Positions 40,851 through 54,396 are shown, counted from the stretch's first letter. The stretch is 64,000 nucleotides of DNA from Hydractinia symbiolongicarpus (GCF_029227915.1 NC_079876.1:21268001-21332000); one strand, 5' to 3'. Notes: generated by a model not told the origin, from the sequence alone. Made by a program: numbers and translations.

Positions 40851-41543
40851 CATTCGTTCCTTCAGTCATTCATTCATGCATTCATTCATTCATTCATTCT
40901 GTCATTCATTCATTCATTTATTTATTTATTCCTTCATTAATTCATTCATTCATTCAATAATTCATTTGTTCATTCATTCATTCATTCAATCATTCATTTG
41001 TTCTATCATCCATTCATTCATTTATTCGTTCATTTATTCATTTATTCAATCATTCGTTCATTGATTTATTTTTTCATTCAATCATTTGTTCATTAATTCA
41101 TTTGTTCATTTATTCATTATTTCAGTCATTCATCCATTCATTCATTCATTCATTCAATCATTCATTCATTAAATCATTCATTCATTCATTCAATCATTCA
41201 TTCAATTATTCATTCTTTTATTCATTCATTCATTTATTCATTCATTCATTCATGCATTCGTACATTCATCCATTCAGTCATTCATTCATTCATTTATGCA
41301 TTTATTCATTTCTTCATTATTTCACTCATTTATCCATTCAATCATTCATTCAATCATTCATTCAATCAATCATTCAATCATTCATTCAATAATTCAATCA
41401 TTCAATCATTCATTCAGTCATTTATCAATTAATTCATTCATCAATTCATTGATTCATTTATTCATTTATTCATTAATTCATTCATTCATTCACATATTTC
41501 TTCATTCAATCATTTGTTCATTAATTCATTTGTTCATTCATTT
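40851..41543 (+). repeat. TTCA-derived array, 693 bp
   Basis: Same length as its partner at 57,049-57,741. Private CATTATTTCAGTC near 41,117. Confidence 0.92.
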
Positions 41544-42029
41544 CCTCTAACATTTAGATACACAAATTCGTGTAGCATATAATATTGAGCCATTACGTTA
41601 TTCACCAAATTTTTCCTCCTTCAATCAATTATTCGTTCTTCTATTTATTCCGTCATTTATGCAAACATTCATTTGGTTATTCTTTAATTCCTTCATTCAA
41701 AAAATCGAATACAAAATTTCATAAAGTAAATCTTATTCGACCATTAATTTTTATTAATTTTTTTATCATAAAATTTTTCCCTTGCTTCTTATTTCGTCAT
41801 TCAATCATTCATTTGTTCATTCATCCATTTATTTATTCATTCGTGAAAAAATCCATATACAGAAGTTTGTGTGGCAAATTTGAGTCGGCCATAAACACGT
41901 TCACTTATTGTTATTTGATTCATTCATTTGTTCATTTATTCGTTCAAAATTTCACATACAGAAATTCGTGTAACCAAGTTTTTTCAAGAATCATTAAGTG
42001 ATTCATTAATTATTCCTCACTCCCTCATT
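41544..42029 (+). repeat. Core copy 22 (type D, 486 bp)
   Basis: Type D with CACCAAATTTTTCC, CGTGAAAAAATCC and AGTTTGTGTGG. The last two are shared only with core 33, 16,198 bp away. Confidence 0.95.
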
Positions 42030-43279
42030 CATTCGTTCCTTCAGCCATTCATTCATTCATTCATTCATTCATTCTGTCATTCATTCATTCATTTATTTAT
42101 TTATTCCTTCATTAATTCATTCATTCATTCAATCATTCATTTGTTCATTCATTCATTCATTCAATCATTCATTTGTTCTATCATCCATTCATTCATTTAT
42201 TCGTTCATTTATTCATTTATTCAATCATTCACTCATTGATTTATTTTTTCATTCAATCATTTGTTCATTAATTCATTTGTTCATTTATTCATTAATTCAT
42301 TCATTCATTCATTCATTCACTTATTCATTTATCCATTCATTCATTCATTCATTTATTCATTTAATTATTCCTTCAATAATTCATTCGATCAATCATTCAT
42401 TTGTTCATTCATTCATTCATTCAATCATTCATTTGTTCATTCATCCATTTATTCATTCATTTATTCATTTATTTCATTCATTCATTCATTCATTCATTTA
42501 TTCAATCATTCATTCATTAAATCATTCATTCATTCATTCAATCATTCATTCATTAAATCATTCATTCATTTATTCATTCATTCATTTATTCATTCATTCA
42601 TTTATTCATTCATTCATTCATGCATTCGTACATTCATCCATTCATTCATTCAATCATTCATTTATTTATTCCTTCATTAATTCGTTCATTCATTCAATCA
42701 TTCATTTGTTCATTCATTCATTCATTCAATCATTCATTTGTTCATTCATCCATTTATTCATTCATTTATTCATTTATTACATCATTCGTTCATTGATTCA
42801 TTAATTCATTCAATCATTTGTTCATTAATTCATTTGTTCATTCATTCCTTTATTCATTCATTCATTCAATCATTCATTCTATAAATCACTTATTCATTCA
42901 TTCATTCATTCATTCAATCATTCTTTCATTAAATCATTCATTCATTTATTCATTCATTCATTCATGCATTCGTACATTCATCCATTCAGTCATTCATTCA
43001 TTCATTCATTCATTTATGCATTTATTCATTCCTTCATTATTTCACTCATTTATCCATTCATTCATTCATTCAATCATTCATTCAATCAATCAATCATTCA
43101 TTCAATAATTCAATCATTCAATCATTCATTCAGTCATTTATAAATTAATTCATTCATCAATTCATAAATTCATTTATTCATTTATTCATTTATTCATTTA
43201 TTCATTAATTCATTCATTCATTCATTCACATATTTCTTCATTCAATCATTTGTTCATTAATTTATTTGTTCATTCATTT
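42030..43279 (+). repeat. TTCA-derived array, 1,250 bp
   Basis: Contains CGATCAATC near 42,386, ATGCATTCGTAC near 42,620 and 42,964, and TCTATAAATCAC near 42,880. Resembles 60,497-61,786. Confidence 0.9.
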
Positions 43280-43766
43280 CCTCTAACATTTAGATACACA
43301 AATTCGTGTAGCATATAATATTGAGCCATTACGTTATTCACCAATTTTTTCCTCCTTCAATCAATTATTCGTTCTTCTATTTATTCCGTCATTTATGCAA
43401 ACATTCATTTGGTTATTCTTTAATTCCTTCATTCAAAAAATCGAATACAAAATTTCATAAAGTAAATCTTATTCGACCATTAATTTTTTATTAATTTTTT
43501 CATCATAAAATTTTTCCCTTGCTTCATACTTCGTCATTCAATCATTCATTTGTTCATTCATCCATTTATTTATTCATTCGTTAAAAAATCCATATACAGA
43601 AGTTCGTGTGGCAAGTTTGAGTCGGCCATAAACACGTTCACTTATTGTTATTTGATTCATTCATTTGTTCATTTATTCGTTCAAAATTTCACATACAGAA
43701 ATTCGTGTAACCAAGTTTTTTCAAGAATCAATAAGTGACTCATTAATTATTCCTCACTCCCTCATT
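43280..43766 (+). repeat. Core copy 23 (type R, 487 bp)
   Basis: Type R with AATCAATAAGTGACTC, GCTTCATACTTCG and TTTTTTATTAATTTTTTCATC. All three readings recur in core 36. Confidence 0.95.
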
Positions 43767-44592
43767 CATTCGTTCCTTCAGTCATTCATCCATTCATTCA
43801 TTCATTCTGTCATTCATTCATTCATTTATTTATTTATTCCTTCATTAATTCATTCATTCATTCAATCATTCATTTGTTCATTCATTCATTCATTCAATCA
43901 TTCATTTGTTCTATCATCCATTCATTCATTTATTCGTTCATTTATTCATTTATTCAATCATTCGTTCATTGATTTATTTTTTCATTCAATCATTTGTTCA
44001 TTAATTCATTTGTTCATTTATTCATTAATTCATTCATTCATTCATTCACTTATTCATTTATCCATTCATTCATTCATTCATTTATTCATTTAATTATTCC
44101 TTCAATAATTCATTCGATCAATCATTCATTTGTTCATTCATTCATTCATTCAATCATTCATTTGTTCATTCATCCATTTATTCATTCATTTATTCATTTA
44201 TTACATCATTCGTTCATTGATTTATTTATTCATTCAATCATTTGTTCATTAATTCATTTGTTCATTCATTCCTTTATTCAATCATTCATTCATTAAATCA
44301 TTCATTCATTCATTCATTCATGCATTCGTACATTCATCCATTCAGTCATTCATTCATTCATTCATTCATTTATGCATTTATTCATTCCTTCATTATTTCA
44401 CTCATTTATCCATTCATTCATTCATTCAATCATTCATTCAATCAATCAATCATTCATTCAATAATTCAATCATTCAATCATTCATTCAGTCATTTATAAA
44501 TTAATTCATTCATCAATTCATAAATTCATTTATTCATTTATTCATTTATTCATTTATTCATTTATTCATTAATTCATTCATTCATTCATTCA

Positions 44593-45165
44593 TTCACTCA
44601 TTCATTCATTCTGTCATTCATTCATTCATTCTTTTATTCATTTATTTATTCCTTCATTAATTCATTCATTTATTCATTCACTCATTTATCCATCCATTCA
44701 TTCATTCATTCATTCTGTCATTCATTCATTCATCAATTCATTCATTCATTCATTCACTCAATCATTCATTCATTCTGTCATTCATTCACTTATTCTTTTA
44801 TTCATTTATTTATTCCTTCATTAATTCATTCACTCATTTATCCTTCCATTCATTCATTCATTCATTCATTCATTCATTCATTCACTCATTCATTCATTCT
44901 GTCATTCATTCATTCATTCTTTTATTCATTTATTTATTCCTTCATTAATTCATTCATTCAATCATTCACTCATTTATCCATCCATTCATTCATTCATTCA
45001 TTCTGTCATTCATTCATTCATCAATTCATTCATTCATTCATTCATTCACTCAATCATTCATTCATTCTGTCATTCATTCACTTATTCTTTTATTCATTAA
45101 TTTATTCCTTCATTAATTCATTCACTCATTTATCCATCCATTCATTCATTCATTCATTCTGTCAT
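44593..45165 (+). repeat. Tandem duplication, period 288-292 bp, CTGTCATTC-rich
   Basis: CTGTCATTC words fall at about 44,611, 44,715 and 44,775, and again at about 44,899, 45,003 and 45,067, giving offsets of 288, 288 and 292 bp. The copies share TTCTTTTATTCATTTATT and CACTCATTTATCC. A related single stretch lies at about 46,830-47,110. Confidence 0.8.
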
Positions 45166-45430
45166 TCATTCATTATTTCACTCATTTATCCATTCATTCA
45201 TTTATTCATTCATTTATTCATTTATTACATCATTCGTTCATTGATTTATTTATTCATTCAATCATTTGTTCATTAATTCATTTGTTCATTCATTCCTTTA
45301 TTCATTCATTCATTCAATCATTCATTTGTTCATTCATTCATTCATTCATTCAATCATTCATTCATTAAATCTTTCATTCATTCATTCATTCATTCATTCA
45401 TTCATTCATTCATTCATTCAATCATTCATT

Positions 45431-46125
45431 CATTAAATCATTCATTCTTTTATTCATTCATTCATTTATTCATTCATTCATTCATTTATGCATTCGTACA
45501 TTCATCCATTCAGTCATTCAGTCATTCATTTATGCATTTATTCATTCCTTCATTATTTCACTCATTTATCCATTCAATCATTCATTCAATCATTCATTCA
45601 ATCAATCAATCATTCATTCAATAATTCAATCATTCAATCATTCATTCATTAAATCATTCATTCTTTTATTCATTCATTCATTTATTCATTCATTAAATCA
45701 TTCATTCTTTTATTCATTCATTCATTTATTCATTCATTCATTCATTTATGCATTCGTACATTCATCCATTCAGTCATTCAGTCATTCATTTATGCATTTA
45801 TTCATTCCTTCATTATTTCACTCATTTATCCATTCAATCATTCATTCAATCATTCATTCAATCAATCAATCATTCATTCAATAATTCAATCATTCAATCA
45901 TTCATTCATTAAATCATTCATTCTTTTATTCATTCATTCATTTATTCATTCATTCATTCATTTATGCATTCGTACATTCATCCATTCAGTCATTCATTCA
46001 TTCATTTATGCATTTATTCATTCCTTCATTATTTCACTCATTTATCCATTCAATCATTCATTCAATCATTCATTCAATCAATCAATCATTCATTCAATAA
46101 TTCAATCATTCAATCATTCATTCAG
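45431..46125 (+). repeat. Three tandem copies of a 216-bp unit with a 44-bp partial repeat
   Basis: CATTAAATCATTCATTC followed by TTTTATTC starts at 45,431, 45,647, 45,691 and 45,907, with spacings of 216, 44 and 216. Each full unit holds TTTATGCATTCGTACATTC and the TTATTTCACTCATTTATCC run. The first two full units share GTCATTCAGTCATTC; the third does not. Confidence 0.82.
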
Positions 46126-46255
46126 TCATTTATCAATTAATTCATTCATCACTTCATAAATTCATTTATTCATTTATTCATTTATTCATTAATTCATTCA
46201 TTCACATATTTCTTCATTCAATCATTTGTTCATTAATTCATTTGCTCATTCATTT

Positions 46256-46741
46256 CCTCTAACATTTAGATACACAAATTCGTGTAGCATATAATATTGA
46301 GCCATTACGTTATTCACCAATTTTTTCCTCCTTCAATCAATTATTCGTTCTTCTATTTATTCCGTCATTTATGCAAACATTCATTTGGTTATTCTTTAAT
46401 TCCTTCATTCAAAAAATCGAATACAAAATTTCATAAAGTAAATCTTATTCGACCATTAATTTTTCATTAATTTTTTTATCATAAAATTTTTCCCTTGCTT
46501 CTTATTTCGTCATTCAATCATTCATTTGTTCATTCATCCATTTATTTATTCATTCGTTAAAAAATCCATATACAGAAGTTCGTGTGTAAATTTGTGTCGG
46601 CCATAAACACGTTCACTTATTGTTATTTTATTCATTCATTTGTTCATTTATTCGTTCAAAATTTCACATACAGAAATTCGTGTAACAAAGTTTTTTCGGG
46701 AATCATTAAGTAATTCATTAATTATTCCTCACTCCCTCATT
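46256..46741 (+). repeat. Core copy 24 (hybrid, 486 bp)
   Basis: The 5' part is not G type (CCTCTAAC, CCTCCTTCAATC, CATAAAGTAAATC). The 3' part is G type (GTTATTTTATTC, AACAAAG, CGGGAATC, AAGTAATTC). The switch lies between about 46,445 and 46,597. Inside motif b it reads GTGTGTAAATTTGTGTCGG, one base short; TTTGTGTCGG is shared with core 37. The downstream flank is also G type. Confidence 0.9.
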
Positions 46742-47686
46742 TATTTCTTCGTTCAGTCATTTATCCATTTATCCATTCATTCATTCATTCATTCATTCAT
46801 TCATTCATTCATTCACTCATCCATTCATTTTGTCATTCATTCATTCATTCTTTTATTCATTTATTTATTCCTTCATTAATTCATTCATTCATTCATTCAC
46901 TCATTTATCCATCCATTCATTCATTCATTCATTCTGTCATTCATTCATTCATCAATTCATTCATTCATTCATTCATTCATTCATTCATTCACTCAATCAT
47001 TCATTCATTCTGTCATTCATTCACTTATTCTTTTATTCATTTATTTATTCCTTCATTAATTCATTCACTCATTTATCCATCCATTCATTCATTCATTCAT
47101 TCTGTCATTCATTCATTCATTATTTCACTCATTTATCCATTCATTCATTTATTCATTCATTTATTCATTTATTACATCATTCGTTCATTGATTTATTTAT
47201 TCATTCAATCATTTGTTCATTTGTTCATTCATTCCTTTATTCATTCATTCATTCAATCATTCATTTGTTCATTCATTCATTCATTCATTCAATCATTCAT
47301 TCATTAAATCTTTCATTCATTCATTCAATCATTCATTCATTAAATCATTCATTCTTTTATTCATTCATTCATTTATTCATTCATTCATTCATTTATGCAT
47401 TCGTACATTCATCCATTCAGTCATTCATTCATTCATTTATGCATTTATTCATTCCTTCATTATTTCACTCATTTATCCATTCAATCATTCATTCAATCAT
47501 TCATTCAATCAATCAATCATTCATTCAATAATTCAATCATTCAATCATTCATTCAGTCATTTATCAATTAATTCATTCATCACTTCATAAATTCATTTAT
47601 TCATTTATTCATTTATTCATTAATTCATTCATTCACATATTTCTTCATTCAATCATTTGTTCATTAATTCATTTGCTCATTCATTT
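46742..47686 (+). repeat. TTCA-derived array, 945 bp
   Basis: Begins with the G-type flank CTTCGTTCAGTCATTTATCC and CTGTCATTC words, then joins the ATGCATTCGTAC and pre-core runs. The rare TTTGCTCATTC before the next core (near 47,674) also precedes core 24. Confidence 0.9.
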
Positions 47687-48173
47687 CCTCTAACATTTAG
47701 ATACACAAATTCGTGTAGCATATAATATTGAGCCATTACGTTATTCACCAATTTTTTCCTCCTTCAATCAATTATTCGTTCTTCTATTTATTCCGTCATT
47801 TATGCAAACATTCATTTGGTTATTCTTTAATTCCTTCATTCAAAAAATCGAATACAAAATTTCATAAAGTAAATCTTATTCGACCATTAATTTTTCATTA
47901 ATTTTTTTATCATAAAATTTTTCCCTTGCTTCTTATTTCGTCATTCAATCATTCATTTGTTCATTCATCCATTTATTTATTCATTCGTTAAAAAATCCAT
48001 ATACAGAAGTTCGTGTGGCAAGTTTGAGTCGGTCATAAACACGTTCACTTATTGTTATTTGATTCATTCATTTGTTCATTTATTCGTTCAAAATTTCACA
48101 TACAGAAATTCGTGTAACCAAGTTTTTTCAAGAATCAATAAGTGATTCATTAATTATTCCTCACTCCCTCATT
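47687..48173 (+). repeat. Core copy 25 (type R, 487 bp)
   Basis: Type R with AATCAATAAGTGATTC and private GAGTCGGTCATAAAC; GCTTCTTATTTCG as in the common form. Confidence 0.95.
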
Positions 48174-49306
48174 CATTTGTTCCTTCAGTCATTCATCCAT
48201 TCATTCATTCATTCATTCAATCATTCATTCATTAAATCATTCATTTATTTATTCATTCATTCATTCATGCATTCGTACATTCATCCATTCATTCATTCAA
48301 TCATTCATTTATTTATTCCTTCATTAATTCATTCATTCATTCAATCATTCATTTGTTCATTTATTCATTCATCAAATCATTCATTTGTTCTTTCATCCAT
48401 TCATTCATTTATTCGTTCATTTATTTATTTATTCAATCATTCGTTTATTGATTTATTTTTTCATTCAATCATTTGTTCATTAATTCATTTGTTCATTTAT
48501 TCATTAATTCACTCATTCATGCATTTATTCATTCACTTATTCATTTATCCATTCATTCATTCATTCATTCATTCAATCATTCATTCATTAAGTCATTCAT
48601 TCATTTATTCATTCATTCATTCATGCATTCGTACATTCATCCATTCATTCATTCAATCATTCATTTATTTATTCCTTCATTAATTCATTCATTCATTCAA
48701 TCATTCATTTGTTCATTCATTCATTCATCAAATCATTCATTTGTTCTTTCATCCATTCATTCATTTATTCGTTCATTTATTTATTTATTCAATCATTCGC
48801 TCATTGATTTATTTTTTCATTCAATCATTTGTTCATTTATTCATTAATTCATTCATTTATTCATTTATTCATTCACTTATTCATTTATCCATTCATTCAT
48901 TCATTCATTCAATCATTCATTCATTAAATCATTCATTTATTCATTCATTCAATCATTCATTCATTAAATCATTCATTCTTTTATTCATTCATTCATTTAT
49001 TCATTCATTCATTCATGCATTCGTACATTCATCCATTCAGTCATTCATTCATTCATTTATGCATTTATTCATTCCTTCATTATTTCACTCATTTATCCAT
49101 TCAATCATTCATTCAATCATTCATTCAATCAATCAATCATTCATTCAATAATTCAATCATTCAATCATTCATTCAGTCATTTATCAATTAATTCATTCAT
49201 CAATTCATAAATTCATTTATTCATTTATTCATTAATTCATTCATTCATTCATTCACATACTTCTTCATTCAATCATTTGTTCATTAATTCATTTGTTCAT
49301 TCATTT
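48174..49306 (+). repeat. TTCA-derived array, 1,133 bp
   Basis: Two ATGCATTCGTAC blocks start near 48,268 and 48,624, each followed by the TTCATCAAATCATTC and CTTTCATCCATTC run. Ends in CACATACTTCTTC like the array before core 18. Confidence 0.9.
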
Positions 49307-49793
49307 CCTCTAACATTAAGATACACAAAATCGTGTAGCATATAATATTGAGCCATTACGTTATTCACCAATTTTTTCCTCCTTCAATCAATTATTCGTT
49401 CTTCTATTTATTCCGTCATTTATGCAAACATTCATTTGGTTATTCTTTAATTCCTTCATTCAAAAAATCGATAACAAAATTTCACAAAGCAAATCTTATT
49501 CGACCATTAATTTTTCATTAATTTTTTTATCATAAAATTTTTCCCTTGCTTCTTATTTCGTCATTCAATCATTCATTTGTTCATTCATCCATTTATTTAT
49601 TCATTCGTTAAAAAATCCATATACAGAAGTTCGTGTGGCAAATTTGAATCGGCCATAAACACGTTCACTTATTGTTATTTTATTTATTCATTTGTTCATT
49701 TATTCGTTCAAAATTTCACATACAGAAATTCGTGTAACCAAGTTTTTTCAAGAATCATTAAGTGATTCATTAATTATTCCTCACTCCCTCATT
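49307..49793 (+). repeat. Core copy 26 (type K, 487 bp)
   Basis: Type K consensus. It starts the second occurrence of the K D D A K A order, 21,203 bp after core 12. Confidence 0.95.
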
Positions 49794-50246
49794 CATTCGT
49801 TCCTTCAGTCATTCATCCATTCATTCATTCATTCAATCATTCATTCATTCATTAAATCATTCATTCATTCATTCAATCATTCATTCATTCATTCAATCAT
49901 TCATTCAATCATTCATTCTTTTATTCATTCATTCATTTATTCATTCATTCATTCATGCATTCGTACATTCATCCATTCAGTCATTCATTCATTCATTTAT
50001 GCATTTATTCATTTCTTCATTATTTCACTCATTTATCCATTCAATCATTCATTCAATCATTCATTCAATCAATCATTCAATCATTCATTCAATAATTCAA
50101 TCATTTAATCATTCATTCAGTCATTTATCAATTAATTCATTCATCAATTCATTGATTCATTTATTCATTTATTCATTAATTTATTCATTCATTCACATAT
50201 TTCTTCATTCAATCATTTGTTCATTAATTCATTTGTTCATTCATTT
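49794..50246 (+). repeat. TTCA-derived array, 453 bp
   Basis: Same length as 28,591-29,043 and nearly the same sequence; CACTCATTC in the first copy reads CAATCATTC here. Confidence 0.92.
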
Positions 50247-50732
50247 CCTCTAACATTTAGATACACAAATTCGTGTAGCATATAATATTGAGCCATTACG
50301 TTATTCACCAATTTTTTCCTCCTTCAATCAATTATTCGTTCTTCTATTTATTCCGTCATTTATGCAAACATTCATTTGGTTATTCTTTAATTCCTTCATT
50401 CAAAAAATCGAATACAAAATTTCATAAAGTAAATCTTATTCGACCATTAATTTTTATTAATTTTTTTATCATAAAATTTTTCCCTTGCTTCTTATTTCGT
50501 CATTCAATCATTCATTTGTTCATTCATTCATTTATTTATTCATTCGTTAAAAAATCCATATACAGAAGTTCGTGTGGCAAATTTGAGTCGGCCATAAACA
50601 CGTTCACTTATTGTTATTTGATTCATTCATTTGTTCATTTATTCGTTCAAAATTTCACATACAGAAATTCGTGTAACCAAGTTTTTTCAAGAATCATTAA
50701 GTGATTCATTAATTATTCCTCACTCCCTCATT
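50247..50732 (+). repeat. Core copy 27 (type D, 486 bp)
   Basis: Type D with TTCATTCATTCATTTATT, partner of core 13 but with the common CCTCCTTCAATC. Confidence 0.95.
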
Positions 50733-51209
50733 CATTCGTTCCTTCAGTCATTCATTCATGCATTCATTCATTCATTCATTCTGTCATTCATTCATTCATT
50801 TATTTATTTATTCCTTCATTAATTCATTCATTCATTCAATAATTCATTTGTTCATTCATTCATTCATTCAATCATTCATTCTTTTATTCATTCATTCATT
50901 TATTCATTCATTCATTCATGCATTCGTACATTCATCCATTCAGTCATTCATTCATTCATTTATGCATTTATTCATTTCTTCATTATTTCACTCATTTATC
51001 CATTCAATCATTCATTCAATCATTCATTCAATCAATCATTCAATCATTCATTCAATAATTCAATCATTTAATCATTCATTCAGTCATTTATCAATTAATT
51101 CATTCATCAATTCATTGATTCATTTATTCATTTATTCATTAATTTATTCATTCATTCACATATTTCTTCATTCAATCATTTGTTCATTAATTCATTTGTT
51201 CATTCATTT
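50733..51209 (+). repeat. TTCA-derived array, 477 bp
   Basis: Short-class array, the longer form of 29,530-29,962 (44 bp more). One ATGCATTCGTAC near 50,918. Confidence 0.91.
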
Positions 51210-51695
51210 CCTCTAACATTTAGATACACAAATTCGTGTAGCATATAATATTGAGCCATTACGTTATTCACCAATTTTTTCCTCCTTCAATCAATTATTC
51301 GTTCTTCTATTTATTCCGTCATTTATGCAAACATTCATTTGGTTATTCTTTAATTCCTTCATTCAAAAAATCGAATACAAAATTTCATAAAGTAAATCTT
51401 ATTCGACCATTAATTTTTATTAATTTTTTTATCATAAAATTTTTCCCTTGCTTCTTATTTCGTCATTCAATCATTCATTTGTTCATTCATTCATTTATTT
51501 ATTCATTCGTTAAAAAATCCATATACAGAAGTTCGTGTGGCAAATTTGAGTCGGCCATAAACACATTCACTTATTGTTATTTGATTCATTCATTTGTTCA
51601 TTTATTCGTTCAAAATTTCACATACAGAAATTCGTGTAACCAAGTTTTTTCAAGAATCATTAAGTGATTCATTAATTATTCCTCACTCCCTCATT
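51210..51695 (+). repeat. Core copy 28 (type D, 486 bp)
   Basis: Type D with AAACACATTCAC, shared only with core 14. Confidence 0.95.
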
Positions 51696-52360
51696 CATTC
51701 GTTCCTTCAGTCATTCATTCATGCATTCATTCATTCATTCATTCTGTCATTCATTCATTCATTTATTTATTTATTCCTTCATTAATTCATTCATTCATTC
51801 AATAATTCATTTGTTCATTCATTCATTCATTCAATCATTCATTTGTTCTATCATCCATTCTTTCATTTATTCGTTCATTTATTCATTTATTCAATCATTC
51901 GTTCATTGATTTATTTTTTCATTCAATCATTTGTTCATTAATTCATTTGTTCATTTATTCATTAATTCAGTCATTCATCCATTCATTCATTCATTCATTC
52001 AATCATTCATTCATTAAATCATTCATTCATTCATTCATTCAATTATTCATTCTTTTATTCATTCATCCATTTATTCATTCATTCATTCATGCATTCGTAC
52101 ATTCATCCATTCAGTCATTCATTCATTCATTCATGCATTCGTACATTCATCCATTCAGTCATTCATTCATTCATTTATGCATTTATTCATTCCTTCATTA
52201 TTTCACTCATTTATCCATTCAGTCATTTATCAATTAATTCATTCATCAATTCATAAATTCATTTATTCATTTATTCATTTATTCATTAATTCATTCATTC
52301 ATTCATTCACATATTTCTTCATTCAATCATTTGTTCATTAATTCATTTGTTCATTCATTT
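51696..52360 (+). repeat. TTCA-derived array, 665 bp
   Basis: Partner of 30,449-31,121 with the tandem ATGCATTCGTAC pair near 52,089 and 52,133, 8 bp shorter, and private CATTCTTTCATTTATTC near 51,857. Confidence 0.91.
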
Positions 52361-52847
52361 CCTCTAACATTTAGATACACAAAATCGTGTAGCATATAAT
52401 ATTGAGCCATTACGTTATTCACCAATTTTTTCCTCCTTCAATCAATTATTCGTTCTTCTATTTATTCCGTCATTTATGAAAACATTCATTTGGTTATTCT
52501 TTAACTCCTTCATTCAAAAAATCGAATACAAAATTTCATAAAGTAAATCTTATTCGACCATTAATTTTTCATTAATTTTTTTATCATAAAATTTTTCCCT
52601 TGCTTTTTATTTCGTCATTCAATCATTCATTTGTTCATTCATCCATTTATTTATTCATTCGTTAAAAAATCCATATACAGAAGTTCGTGTGGCAAGTTTG
52701 AGTCGGCCATAAACACGTTCACTTATTGTTATTTGATTCATTCATTTGTTCATTTATTCGTTCAAAATTTCACATACAGAAATTCGTGTAACCAAGTTTT
52801 TTCAAGAATCATTAAGTGATTCATTAATTATTCCTCACTCCCTCATT
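52361..52847 (+). repeat. Core copy 29 (type A, 487 bp)
   Basis: Type A with TTGCTTTTTATTTCG, partner of core 15. Confidence 0.95.
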
Positions 52848-53909
52848 CATTCGTTCCTTCAGTCATTCATCCATTCATTCATTCATTCATTCTGTCATTC
52901 ATTCATTCATTTATTTATTTATTCCTTCATTAATTCATTCATTCATTCAATCATTCATTTGTTCATTTATTCATTCATTCAATCATTCATTTGTTCTATC
53001 ATCCATTCATTCATTTATTCGTTCATTTATTCATTTATTCAATCATTCGTTCATTGATTTATTTTTTCATTCAATCATTTGTTCATTAATTCATTTGTTC
53101 ATTTATTCATTAATTCATTCATTCATTCATTCATTCACTTATTCATTTATCCATTCATTCATTCATTCATTTATTCATTTAATTATTCCTTCAATAATTC
53201 ATTCGATCAATCATTCATTTGTTCATTCATTCATTCATTCAATCATTCATTTGTTCATTCATCCATTTATTCATTCATTTATTCATTTATTTCATTAATT
53301 CATTCATTCATTCATTCATTTATTCAATCATTCATTCATTAAATCATTCATTCATTCATTCATTCAATCAATCATTCATTCATTCAATCATTCATTCATT
53401 AAATCATTCATTCATTTATTCATTCATTCATTCATGCATTCGTACATTCATCCATTCATTCATTTAATCATTCATTTATTTATTCCTTCATTAATTCATT
53501 CATTCATTCAATCATTCAATCATTCATTTGTTCATTCATTCATTCATCAAATCATTCATTTGTTCTTTCATCCATTCATTCATTTATTCGTTCATTTATT
53601 TCATTGTTCATTCATTCATACATTCGCACATTCATCCATTCAGTCATTCATTCATTCATTTATGCATTTATTCATTCCTTCATTATTTTACTCATTTATC
53701 CATTCAATCATTCATTCAATCATTCCTTCAATCAATCATTCAATCATTCATTCAATAATTCAATCATTCAATCATTCATTTAGTCATTTATCAATTAATT
53801 CATTCATCAATTCATTGATTCATTTATTCATTTATTCATTAATTCATTCATTCATTCACATATTTCTTCATTCAATCATTTGTTCATTAATTCATTTGTT
53901 CATTCATTT
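52848..53909 (+). repeat. TTCA-derived array, 1,062 bp
   Basis: Partner of 31,609-32,666, 4 bp longer because of one extra ATCA-type unit near 53,366. Carries CATACATTCGCACATTC near 53,617. Confidence 0.92.
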
Positions 53910-54396
53910 CCTCTAACATTAAGATACACAAAATCGTGTAGCATATAATATTGAGCCATTACGTTATTCACCAATTTTTTCCTCCTTCAATCAATTATTC
54001 GTTCTTCTATTTATTCCGTCATTTATGCAAACATTCATTTGGTTATTCTTTAATTCCTTCATTCAAAAAATCGATAACAAAATTTCACAAAGCAAATCTT
54101 ATTCGACCATTAATTTTTCATTAATTTTTTTATCATAAAATTTTTCCCTTGCTTCTTATTTCGTCATTCAATCATTCATTTGTTCATTCATCCATTTATT
54201 TATTCATTCGTTAAAAAATCCATATACAGAAGTTCGTGTGGCAAATTTGAATCGGCCATAAACACGTTCACTTATTGTTATTTTATTTATTCATTTGTTC
54301 ATTTATTCGTTCAAAATTTCACATACAGAAATTCGTGTAACCAAGTTTTTTCAAGAATCATTAAGTGATTCATTAATTATTCCTCACTCCCTCATT
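53910..54396 (+). repeat. Core copy 30 (type K, 487 bp)
   Basis: Type K consensus, partner of core 16. Confidence 0.95.

Larger units (their letters stand above)
39685..42300 (+). repeat. Duplicated block, offset 16,198 bp
   Basis: Matches 55,883-58,498, covering cores 21 and 22 versus 32 and 33 and equal-length 693-bp arrays. The offset differs from the 21.2-kb one because the K-A pair and part of the array before core 21 are extra in the first copy. Confidence 0.85.
43767..46255 (+). repeat. TTCA-derived array with local duplications, 2,489 bp
   Basis: The first 0.75 kb matches 62,274 onward. Then comes a CTGTCATTC-rich stretch with a 288-292 bp tandem duplication, followed by three copies of a 216-bp unit. 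This is the longest array of the right half and seems to have grown by short-range duplication. Confidence 0.9.
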
